Source of the DNA: Zelopaecilomyces penicillatus
Taxonomy: Eukaryota > Ascomycota > Sordariomycetes > Hypocreales > Pseudodiploosporaceae
Assembly: GCA_005765155.1 (NCBI GenBank)
Contig: VCCP01000001.1
Coordinates: 4,526,001 to 4,590,000 of the forward strand
Direction of reading: 5' to 3'
Length of the DNA: 64,000 bases
Shown: positions 11,222 through 21,204 of the stretch, piece after piece
Numbering within the stretch: the stretch's first letter is position 1
Layout of the letters: each line of letters begins with the position of its first letter
The notes under the pieces: generated by a model
What the model was told of the DNA's origin: nothing
The model's database searches: none
The model's input: only the letters and a program-made list of their open reading frames with translations
Made by a program: the position numbers and the translations under genes

Positions 11222-11845
11222 GATCTAGTGTGTGTGTGTGTGTTTTTTTGTCGTTTTTTTCTTGTTCGCAACACCCAGTCTGCTTGCTTGCAGATGGGCA
11301 TACAACCTCTCTCTCTGGTGACAAAAAATATTGTTTTCTGCCGATCTATTGAGACTTGCATAAGCTATATACGGCAAGCGGTGAGGCGCATCACTGGTGG
11401 GGGGATGAACAACCTAACCCTCTTGCTATTATTACTGAGCTTTGTTGATGCGTGCCAGATTGTTAGTACGAAGTTGCTGAAATTCTCGGAAAACTTGTAG
11501 GGGGCAGAGCAACGAAAAAATGTGTTTCATATTAATTTGGAAAGAGATGGAAGCAGATTTATTATATGCCTGTACTAAAGATCTACAGCATACCATTAGT
11601 AGGCACTTCGTTCTAGTGCAAACCAACAAAACATGTCAAAGTTGAAACACGAAAAACTTGATTCAATTTCCTATCAGAGAGAACGCTCATCTCTCACAAA
11701 CTTCAAATGCAATATTACACATGTTTTTAAAAACGCCTCTAAATGCAACTTCATGTCTAGCATTGCCCACTTGGCAAGAAGAACCTAAGAGCAGATCTAT
11801 CCAACACCACCATGTTGTCTTGCTGTCTTGTATCGTGTGATTCCA
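11222..11845. other. Intergenic between pxr1 and rcl1
   Basis: Upstream of rcl1 there is a short GT dinucleotide run followed by T runs (about 11228-11262), which would be an A- and CA-rich leader on the gene strand. The rest is the 3' flank of pxr1. No exon recognised. Confidence 0.55.
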
Positions 11846-13051
11846 TTACGCCTTGACCATGAATATCTACATCGCCAGTATGTTAGTGAACGTGGTCCGA
11901 GAGATTGCACGATGAGATATGGAGTGAAGAATAACTCACCTGATTCAACGCCTTGGTATCCATTAGTGCCTGTCTTTTCTGTGCGATGAAACGAGATCTG
12001 ACGAAATTGCGTTGGCTCATGGGCGTTGATGTGCCTGTGCCTGTTGGGGTAGATTGGCCAGTCGTGGTGGCCGACGCAGAAGCAGATTGCTTGATTGCGT
12101 CAGACATTTGAATGTCCACGCTACCGGCCTCCTCTTTCCTCCGCTTCTTCTTATCCTTCTTCTCCTTTTTGTCTTTTGACTTTGACTTCTTTGCCTTGGT
12201 AGACTCTTCTGAATCAGAAGCATCCACTTCCTTTTCGCTGTCCTTCGCCAGACGAGCCTTCTCTTTCTTCAGTTTCTTCTTCTCCTTCTTCTCCTTCTTC
12301 AAACGCTTCTCGATCTGTTTATCATCTTCGCTGATGTTGTTTGATGTTGATTCCGAGGCACTCTTCTTGGCTTTGCGCTCCTCTTTCCTACGCTTCTTCC
12401 TTTCTTTCTTGGCAGCACCATCATCAGACGACTCTGAGGCGTCGTCGTTCTCGGCCTTTCGCTTTTTTGACTTCTTTTCCTTCTTGGAATCTCGAGATAA
12501 AGGTAATTCTTCCTCAGTAGCAGAGTCTGCCGTTGCGTCTTCGTCTGAGCTTTCCTTGGGGATTTCCGCTTCCTTGATCGTGTCTCCAACCAGCAAGCCT
12601 CCTCTAACAAACCGCATTGGGCCGTATTTTTGTTCCACGTAGATATGTGTCTTGACAACCAGTCGTGCCTGTTGCTCCCCCTCCACATCGGCCTCTGATT
12701 TGCCATTGAGCCGACTCAGCAAGTCTGAGAAAACATCGAGGCCGGTGACTTGATCCTCCTTTGCCTTGTTGAATCCAAGACCCTTAACGTCATCCTTGAC
12801 AGAAACCCTGATGTAAGAGGCATTGGCGGCCCCATGTAGATCGGCATGTGCTGCATCTTTGGCTCCGAGATACTGCCCAGGCTCCCAGCCTTGTGCCCGC
12901 AGTATCTTCTGCCCGAAGGTGGTGGTGTCACGGGTCCATTTAGTGTTGTTGGGGTCTTGTCCAATCTTGCGACGGCTATTCTAGATGTTAGCATCTTTTG
13001 CGCACAACAAGCAGGAGTACCGTACATTTTATTTTCGGCTAGGAGACCCAT
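11846..13051 (-). CDS. pxr1: Pxr1/Gno1 G-patch protein of rRNA processing
   Basis: Three exons, 13051-13026, 12975-11940 and 11866-11846, give 360 residues. Residues about 10-80 hold the G-patch region: DPNNTKWTRDTTTFGQKIL, then RAQGWEPGQYLGAKDAAHA and ASYIRVSVKDDVKGLGF. The middle is dominated by KKE/KKD runs and SxDSE acidic serine tracts, the nucleolar-type tail of the PinX1/Pxr1 family. The last exon is only seven codons (IFMVKA and stop), with CTAAC branch and GTAG acceptor upstream. The first intron is 50 nt and has two nearby TAG acceptors; only the downstream one keeps the frame (ENKIRRKIGQ). In yeast Pxr1 activates Prp43 in pre-rRNA processing and can inhibit telomerase; here this is inferred from homology. 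Confidence 0.88.
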
Positions 13052-13478
13052 GATAGTTGTTGTTGGACCAATGCGCACCGGGTTGGTGATGGCTGTTCCC
13101 AGTCAGTCGGTGATATCCTGACTGCGAGAAAGCGGCGGCATGTCGCTCGGTCGAAAAATTCCAAAGAAAGTGGGGGACTAATATCTTATCGCGTTCTGTC
13201 ATTGGTTGATCTGGCCTGGGTATCTATCGACATTCTTATCTTAGAAAAAGGTACCTAGCACTAATCTCAACCACTGTAAATGCATTCCTGTACCTTATTC
13301 TATCCTGCCCCATTTTCCACTGAAGAATTACACCCAAGCAAGCCAAAGTTTAAAATAAGGTATTCTCAACTCTAATTGTACGATGTATTGGGATACTTAA
13401 AATGGCCTTGGGACAATTTATACAAATAGTCAGTATCTATATGTAACTGCAATCTATATACATTTATGAACAATAACT
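13052..13478. other. Divergent promoter region of pxr1 and the glycosyltransferase gene
   Basis: AT-rich 427-bp spacer between divergent start codons. No element recognised. Confidence 0.5.
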
Positions 13479-15706
13479 ATGAGTCTATTACTATGGTGCT
13501 CGCGGCGAATGGGGGGTTTGAGTATAATCGGTCTAATAAGTCTTTGCTCTTGGGTTGTTTCTCAGGAACTTATCATCCAGCATCACGACTATGGTTCGCA
13601 GATCGAGCAGCAAGGCAGCCAAAGCACAATCGGCGTCTCTAATTCCACTTATAGGGCCGGAATCTGGATCCTTGTATTTGCTTGTTATTGCCTATTTATT
13701 CACGCCCTACTTGTTTTATTTCCGCTCCGAGCTTGCTGGTCCATTTGGAGCATCACACGGGCTCTGAAACGGTATGTCTAAGTGGAAAACGCAGCAGGAC
13801 TCTTTGAAGCTTGCTCAATGCCGCACAATATCCAATGAATCAATGTCTAGTGACAAAGACTCTAGTTTTTACTTTACTAACGCAGTTTCATCATCTAGCA
13901 ACTACCTCAGCGACATTGGGAGCAGCCATCTTAAGTCTCAGAAGTGCCATGCCGAACGCATCTCCCCTAATGATGTTGTCATACACGCCATTATCATTCC
14001 AAACTACAAAGAAGAAGCCGACACTCTCCGAGAGACCTTAGATGTTTTAGCTTCGCACCCTCCGGCTCGGTCCTCATACGATGTAAGTCTCAATATCTCG
14101 CAGTAATGTGTCCTTCGCACAAATGTTCAGATTCATGAAAAGATTACAACTAGTGAGGAAACTAAGAACTTAAAACGCTAACATGTGTCTAACAATTATT
14201 AGATATTTCTAGGAATGGAAATGCGCGAAGCTGGCAGCGAAACAAAAGCATCAGAGCTGACCAAAATGTTTGCTACTAAGTTCCGATCTATCGAGTATAC
14301 CCTACACCCAGCCGATATCCCTGGAGAAGCAGCCGGCAAAGGGAGCAACACGGCCTGGGCAGCGCGAAAGCTAAGCGCAAAGTATCCCGTGTTGGTCCGA
14401 AAGAATGTATTAATTACATGTATCGATGGTAAGTAACTGATGGCATGAATGATAGTCTCCTGGACCCTTGCCTGAAGTTTCTTGTTGGCAGGTTACAAAT
14501 AGATGCAATCATCTTTTTCTGCGTTTTAGAATACAGCTGCTAATTCGGAATGTCCTAGCCGACTCCCTTCTCTCACCCATATACTTTGCTCAAATCAACG
14601 AAATGCACTTGCGCCATTCAGAAACAGCGACAACTACGCTATTTGCAGCTCCTATAATATTCGATCGAAATGCCCACACTGTAAACCCCCTGGTTCGAGT
14701 GGCTGATATCCTTTGGTCTGCCGCTGGAATATCCGGTTTATACAGAGGCTCCCCAATTGCCCCCCCTACATCCGTTTATACCTTGCCTCTTGTTCTTGTG
14801 GACCGTGTAGGGGGCTGGGACTCGGATGCAGAGGCTATCGGCGAGGACTTGCACATGTTCCTCAAGTGCTTCTTTGCCTTGAATGGAAATTTAACCTGTC
14901 GCACTGTACTGAGTCCGGTGAGCCAAAGCAATGTCACTGGTGGCGGTACAGGTGGAATTCGAGGCACAACCTTGGATCTTCGAGCTCGTTACAAGCAAGC
15001 CCTTCGGCATATGTGGGGGGCCCTGGACACAGGTTTTGCATTTCGAAAGGCTATTGAGATGTGGCAGGGACGAAAATATACGGCAAGGACATTTCGTCCT
15101 CTTCATCAGAGCCAGGGCGGACACTTTGATGCCTCCTCTCCTGAATGTCATGAAACCGAGGACGATACAGAACCATCTGATGGGAGACACCCCCTCAACG
15201 ATCTGACAAATGAAGTCGTCGAGAAGCCAAATTGGGGACGCATCATCTACCTTGGACATCGGCTGTTTGAAGCGCATTTCTTAACAGCCCATATAGCCAT
15301 TATGGTCATTGCGTTAAGTCTGTATGTTTCAGTCGCTGAGGGTAGTGTTGGCGTGAACCAGCTTGGGTAGGTTTTCTCCGTTTCGAGTGTTCTTCGGATT
15401 ATTGGCTTCATCGAAATGGGCTGCTACTTCTACCTTTACGAGCAATACCATAAACTCTGCGTCAATGCCCGCGAAAGAGACATGGTCGAAGCCGGCTTAG
15501 CCGACGGCATGTGTTTCTCACATCGATCATTCAAACAGAAACTTGTGGACTACTTGTTGGTCCCCTTTGCGGCGCAACTGTATGGAGCTATACCACTTAT
15601 CGAGGCTGAGACATCGCACTTCTGGACTCTAGATCTGATGTACACGGTCAGCAAAAAAGCAACGAGACAACCAGCAACCTCACTTACAGTTGCTGACATT
15701 GTTTGA
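13479..15706 (+). CDS. Multi-pass GT2-type glycosyltransferase with an in-frame TAG
   Basis: Exons 13479-13771, 13851-14082, 14203-14428 and 14559-15706 add to 633 codons in phase. A hydrophobic N-terminus and a second membrane segment (GIWILVFACYCLFIHALLVL) precede the catalytic domain. The GT2 landmarks follow in order: IPNYKEE, the DxD motif IDAD (the codon for Ala is split by intron 3), GEDLHMFLK, and RYKQALRHMWG as the QxxRW-like motif. Two or three membrane segments follow. The first intron (79 nt, GTATGT donor) is inferred because the frame shifts at 13772; a one-base insertion is the alternative. Codon 521 (15368-15370) is TAG, after which the frame is open and protein-like for 111 more residues (for example FIEMGCYFYLYEQYHKLC and LDLMYTVSKKATRQ). 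Acceptor and product are unknown. Either a recoded gene or a recent nonsense allele. Confidence 0.68.
15368..15370 (+). other. In-frame TAG in the glycosyltransferase gene
   Basis: The codon follows CTT GGG and precedes GTT TTC in an otherwise uninterrupted exon. TAG to TGG (Trp) needs one A-to-G change. No frame-preserving intron of reasonable length removes it: the only AG acceptors in the right phase would give introns of 18 nt or would delete the conserved YLYEQYHKLC segment. Confidence 0.75.
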
Positions 15707-16947
15707 GGTCCATCTGACTCCTGATTCAACTCCATAACTGCTATGTGGGCCATGGCAGTCTGACAGTTTGATGTTGCGGATACCAACTTAATTTTTGTTT
15801 TTTTCATTTTAGTTTCTTTTGCCAGTTTGGATGAAGATGAGGGTTGGGTTTCAAGGAAGCTGTCCATAATTATTCCATCATCCCACTCTTCCTCGACGCG
15901 ATGATTCGGTGGTTGGCCAACTAGCCGAAGCGGCTGCCACCATAACGGGCGCAATCCTAGCAATGCAACGGTATGAGACACACATACCATATGACAGCCA
16001 AGGAAAAGGTTAGGGTCAAAGAAGAGTATAGTCACGGCACAACAACTCAACTTCCTTGAATTACTAATCTTTCGTACATGACAAAGTGAAGCTTCATACC
16101 AACCTGTTTGACTATGCCTGTCCCATATAATGCTTACTGGGGGGGGGACTGTTTTAGTCTTGCACGCTTGTACCTGATGATGTTGACAAGGTGTACGAAC
16201 AAACGGGTGCCGTACTAGTTATTCATGCTTTAACATGAGCTAGAAAAGCACTCACAGATAATAATGGAGGTAATGAGTCATGCTAGAAGCAAAATCTGTA
16301 TTGGGAGCTGCAGATGTTTTTACAGCCAACAGTAGACTCACATCCCAGACTCTATTCATCCCATCGGCGCTAGCAAGATGCAAGTTCCGAGAGGCTTCGG
16401 GAAAAGCCACTTGGTGCGCCAATCAGCTGCCAGCAAAAGGTGCCGAAGGCTGACGGAATTTATGCAAGGCAAATCTGTTTGTCCTAGTTAACAACCCTTT
16501 CCTTTCTTGGTTGAATCCTTGAATTTTATATGTGTGTACGGCGAGTCGTGTTCAGTAATATGCGGCATCATTTCCCTGTCTCCCAGTTTTACCCCAGGTA
16601 GGCGTGGGTAATACCGCTTTTTGGACCACCAACCTAAGCGATATAGAGCACCAATCAAGATCGACCACAAACTGAGATACCGAGAGCTGACAGAATATGC
16701 AAACTAAGCAGTTACAAATGAGGAATGCACCGATCGATGAGCAAAGACCATGGCATTCATCTATAGCGAGTCCAGTAATTCAACAACAGTGTAGTAGCTG
16801 TATAAATAACATGCCTTTGCCTACCTCTTGTCGTCACCATATCATTCGGCTCATCTGCATATGAATCTTACATCGTGGACCAATTGCGGATCACCAAAGA
16901 AGACAAGCCAAACCGAATCTTTTTGAATTCAAACTTACTCAGCCACC
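15707..16947. other. Intergenic, 1.2 kb
   Basis: 3' flank of the glycosyltransferase gene and promoter of the DJ-1-like gene. It contains a G run near 16141-16148. No exon, RNA gene or repeat family recognised. Confidence 0.55.
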
Positions 16948-17776
16948 ATGTCTAAACAGCTTAGAATTGGCGTGTTCGTTTCGGACAAGGGTCAGATGCT
17001 GGACGTGGCTACTGTGGACGTCCTCGGTAGCATGTCCAAAGAGTACCTCTGCATGATCCCGTTCGCTTCCAAGTCTCTGGTCGATTCGGCTCCCAGTGTC
17101 TCCATTTTTTACATAGCGACGCCGTCGTTGAGGGCCGGTGTTCCTTTGACGTCCGGGATGACTATTAAGCCAACACACGTGTACTCAGACCCCGAGGTGG
17201 CGCCGGGAAAGCTAGACATTATCGTGGTTCCGGGAACTGACCCGGTTGTCACTCATGAGGAGGGCGGCCTTCGGTGGTTGCGGGAGCACTTTGAAACCCC
17301 CGGTGTCGATGTGTTGAGTGTCTGTACAGGTCTCTTCATCTGCGCACAGGCAGGTATTGCGGATGGCCGACGGGCATCTGGGCCACGGGAGATGCAGGAC
17401 TGGCTGCGACAGGCTCATCCCAAAATCAAACTTGCTGGAGAAGAGCTCCGGTGGGTGCAGGATGGAAACTTGTGGTCCAGCGGTAAGTTTTGTTCACTGA
17501 CATCCCCCCCAAAATGCAATGAATGTATTTCAATATACATACTGCAGCAATTTAAACTGTTGCTGACGAGAGAGTTTCGACTCGATGTTTGCAGGCAGCG
17601 TTACGAATGGGAACGACCTAATGGGAGCATATGCGCGGTCTGGCAAACATTGGACAAAAGAGGTGGCCGAATTTGGTATGATGATGACGAGCACGGGCGA
17701 TCGCCCCCAAGCATATGTCAAGACCCCCGCCGAGCATATGGAAGCCTATAACAAGCTCACAAGCCCAGTGCAGTGA
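16948..17776 (+). CDS. DJ-1/PfpI-family protein (class I glutamine amidotransferase-like)
   Basis: Exons 16948-17482 and 17595-17776 with a 112-nt intron (GTAAGT donor, TTTGCAG acceptor) give 238 residues. The fold is recognisable from LRIGVFVSDKGQMLDVATVD at the start, DIIVVPGTDPV, and the nucleophile elbow DVLSVCTGLFICAQAG with Cys126 as the likely catalytic or redox Cys. Exon 2 completes the family block WSSGSVTNGNDLMGAYAR. The acidic residue before the Cys found in many DJ-1 proteins would be near the N-terminal GQMLD. Members include chaperones, glyoxalases and isonitrile hydratases, and this sequence does not decide between them. The ATG sits in a good context (CCACC-ATG). Confidence 0.82.
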
Positions 17777-18625
17777 GTGGGAAAGGATTGGTTGTTTGTG
17801 TGGGAGTGCGGATTTTTTTTCTTTTTTGGAATAGGTTGAGCAAAAGAAGCGATGAAGTTGCAAACAAGGAAGGCACAGCGTGTCGTTGTCACCTGACGTG
17901 GATGAACGACTACTATATATTGTCTGATGACAGCATAGAAAGGACCTGCATATTTAGTTTGGTTTCTTCGAGCAATACATGCGAAATGATGATATACCTG
18001 TCCTAGTTTCTCTGTGTGACTGTGCCTTTTGTCTTTACCTACTAGATTGTAGTAATTGCTGGTGCATCTTTTACAAGAGTAGGGTAACAGGCCATCGAGT
18101 CAACTAGACAGATCGGGGTTGGATCTGGCACTTCTCGCCAATGGAATCTGGGAAACCGAGCAGTGTAGTTACTGTTTGAAATTCTCTAGAGAGACCATTA
18201 TCTGGTATTAAGGGCAGTATTCAATGAACATTAGCACCCAGTATCAAGTTACAGGCAGTCGTCAACGGTCCCAGCGGGTGGCGCCCAGTGTAAATTCTCC
18301 ACCAACAGCGGGGTCGTTGCCGCGACAGCGGACGCACTACAGCGATTAGATCTTATCGCCGTCTTCTATTGGCTGCGCTGCCGACCAGTGGGGCAGTCGT
18401 CATATTTTCGAGGGCCCCAGAAAAAAAGCCTAGAGAAAAATTTCGAGCTCTCGCGGTTTCGGTTTCTTTCTTCTTGCTCGTGCTCGTCCCAACTTCAAGT
18501 TTCTTCCTCTCGCAACTTCAAGTCCGCCAACACCATTTAGCAGAGTCTCTCCCCAGGAACATATTCCGTTTTCTCTCATCGCTGTTCTTAAGAAACTTTT
18601 CTTTTTCCACATAACCGTCGACACC
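17777..18625. other. Intergenic, promoter of fpr4
   Basis: Upstream region of the FKBP gene. From about 18420 to 18610 it is pyrimidine-rich (many TTTC, CTTC and TCTC tracts), as in the leaders of highly expressed fungal genes. No exon recognised. Confidence 0.55.
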
Positions 18626-20327
18626 ATGGCTGCTGTTCCTGGTCCTGTTTACGGCCTTCAGGTCCCGCCTGGCGAGATCCTGATCCCGGCCTCCATGGAA
18701 TTCCCTGCATCGGTAAGACCTTTCCCCCTTGATTTTGCGGTGCGATTGAACACAATGCGTTGAGTGCGCTTTCTTTTGCAAGCTCAAATTTTGGCATTGA
18801 GTCCAATTACGTGTTCCGGCCTGTTTTGACGCCATGCTAACAAGCGCCTTTGCAGTTCCGAATCACAATGGCTGCTGTTGACCCCACTGCCGAGCCTGAG
18901 GCCGATGAGGATGGCAATGTTCCCGAAGTCCCTCGTTCCACCCTGCGATTGATCAAGCGCGCTTTCCCCGGGCTTGACGATGAGGAGGATGACGAGATTG
19001 ACGAGGAGTACATGCGCGCTCTCCTCGGCGAGTCTGATGAGGATGAGGATGAGGAAGAGTCCAATGGTGGTCCCAGCGACCCGGTCAAGGCTAAGAAGCA
19101 GAAGCAGGCTGCTGCCATCAAGAAGCTCTTAGAAGCTGCTCAGGAGGAGGAGTCTGAGGATGAAGATATGGAGGATGCCAAGCCTAAGGGCGCCAAGTCC
19201 AAGAAGTCCAAGGGCAAGGGCAAGGCCGTTGAAGAGTCCGAGTCCGAAGAGGATGAGGAGGAGGACTCTGACGATGACAGCGAGGAGGGTGATCTTGAGA
19301 ACTTCGTCATCTGTACTCTTGACACTGAGAGGGTGAGTACAGTTTATTTCTACACAGTCGACGCTAGCAAAGTCGCACTTATGCAATCGCATGTTAACAT
19401 ACTTCGCAGCACTATCAACAGCCTCTTGACATCACTGTCAACCACGGCGAAAAGGTATTCTTCGTCGTCACTGGTTCTCACACCGTCTATCTCACGGGCA
19501 ACTACATCATGGATGATGAGGAGGGTGACTCTGAGGAGGAGGAGGACGACTATGACTACTCTCCTGATGAGCTTGATTATGCTATGGGTGAGGAAGCTAG
19601 CGATGATGAGAGCGACGAGCTGGATGACATTGACAATCCCCGTGTCACAGAGGTCGAGTCAGAGGACGAGGCACCTAAGCTGGTCGTCGCCGACAGCAAG
19701 AAGGGCAAGAACAAGCGCGCCGCTGAGGAGACTGCTGAGAGCCTTGACGATTTGATTACCAAATCTACCGATGCCAAGCTTTCTAAGAAGCAGCAAAAGA
19801 AGTTGAAGAACAACAAGGGCGAAGCTGTTGTCGCCGAGGACGCCAAGAAAGATGCCAAGAAGGTTCAGTTCGCAAAGAACCTGGAGCAGGGCCCTACTGG
19901 CTCTGAGAAGACCAAGCAAGCTGCCAAGCCCTCAGTTGGTGTCAAGGTAGTCCAGGGGGTTACTATTGATGACCGAACTGTTGGAACTGGACGTTCTGTC
20001 AAGAACGGCGACACCGTTGGTGTCAGGTACATTGGCAAGCTGGCAAATGGACAACAATTCGATGGTAAGTCAAGTATACTCTAAAGCATGGTTCCATCGC
20101 TAACCAAAACAACCTCTATAGCCAACAAGAAGGGCAAGCCTTTCTCGTTCAAGGTTGGCAAGGGCCAAGTTATCAAGGGCTGGGACGTTGGTATCGCCGG
20201 CATGGCCATTGGAGGAGAGCGAAGACTGACCATTCCCGCCTCGCTCGGTTACGGCTCCAGGGGCATGCCCGGCATTCCCGCCAACAGTCAATTGACTTTT
20301 GACGTTAAGCTGCTCGAGATCAAATAA
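18626..20327 (+). CDS. fpr4: Fpr4-type nucleolar FKBP prolyl isomerase
   Basis: Four exons, 18626-18712, 18856-19332, 19410-20064 and 20122-20327, give 474 residues. The N-terminal part (GPVYGLQVPPGEILIPA to about residue 230) is the nucleoplasmin-like domain, with long Asp/Glu/Ser tracts inserted. The middle is Lys-rich (KKGKNKRAAEE, KLSKKQQKKLKNNKG). The last 110 residues are a full FKBP domain: VGVRYIGKLANGQQFDAN, the VIKGWDVGIAGMAIGG core, and SRGMPGIPANSQLTFDVKLL. In yeast, Fpr3/Fpr4 isomerise prolines in histone H3 and H4 tails and reside in the nucleolus. Intron 3 splits the Ala codon in QFDAN. The start is in ACACC-ATG context. Confidence 0.93.
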
Positions 20328-21204
20328 GCATGCAACATTACGACCTAGCTTTCATGTTTTCTTTTTTTGTGTCTTCTTGATCTCTTAATGTCGGCTGTGT
20401 ACTACTTACTACCCGAGTTTCTTACTTTGCGTCTTTCACGACGCATGGGCGAAGTCGGGCCATATTATTTCTGGAGACAATGGGGGGTCTCCACGCTTTG
20501 GCACTATGCAGTGATGAGGAGTCTTGGACCACCCACGGCGTCTGCGAAAGCTATACTTCGCATTGGATTGTGCGCTGCAGAACGCGGCTATGGAGGGGCG
20601 GGAATGATGAGACGAGGAGCCGGCATTGCATATGTTGGCGAACACTTAGAGGGAATGTCGTCTCTTGTAAAAATCTCTTCCAGCAAGTCACAGACAGTTG
20701 TTAGTTTAGGGTCTTTCTGAATGTGTTTAGGCGGTTAGACGTCTACAGAATTAAAAGCTTTCAGTTCCGCATTGACTCCCTGTTTTGTTGTGACATGTAT
20801 CACTGGTTCAACTGGTGAGTTGTAAGCGTTGCTGTGTAAATAAGACACCTCCGCCATATTGGGGCAGGCAGGCTTGACTATTCGCCAGGCACATTGGTAC
20901 TCTCGCCGTAATATGACGACGATTGTTGGAAGGCACTGATTACTTTAGCCCACCTATGTTCTGTCCCGAGTTCCCCTGGATTTATCAGGATTTGAAGATG
21001 CTGCTTTTACTCTCTTCCTATGACTTCCAAGCGTCCCATAACATGCATTGCTAAGCCCGCGCATGCATGTTTATGGTGCTATCATTCTCGTTATTTTTCA
21101 TTCATCTTGTTAATCACCGCAAACATTAGCATCGCGGGCATTGCTTTGGCAAAGGTCATTTCAATGTTGTGGCTACAGTGCCTATTTTGCGCCGTCTGAC
21201 AAAA
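20328..21204. other. Intergenic between fpr4 and the kinase gene
   Basis: 3' flank of fpr4 and upstream region of the kinase. An open frame at 20367-20720 is not supported by domains or splice sites. No regulatory element recognised. Confidence 0.5.

Noticed and set aside
12112..12642. 176-codon plus-strand frame rich in Phe and Ser
   Set aside because: It is the antisense image of the KKE/SDSE tail of Pxr1.
15368..15370. TAG as a selenocysteine or pyrrolysine codon, or a reassigned stop
   Set aside because: Fungal selenocysteine would use TGA and pyrrolysine is not found in fungi; many genes here use TAG, TGA and TAA as normal terminators.
15367..15478. An intron removing the glycosyltransferase TAG
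   Set aside because: A frame-preserving GT-AG intron would be either 18 nt or about 111 nt with loss of a conserved membrane segment; neither is convincing.
20367..20720. 117-codon plus-strand frame downstream of fpr4
   Set aside because: No family resemblance, no splice context; lies where the fpr4 3' untranslated region should be.
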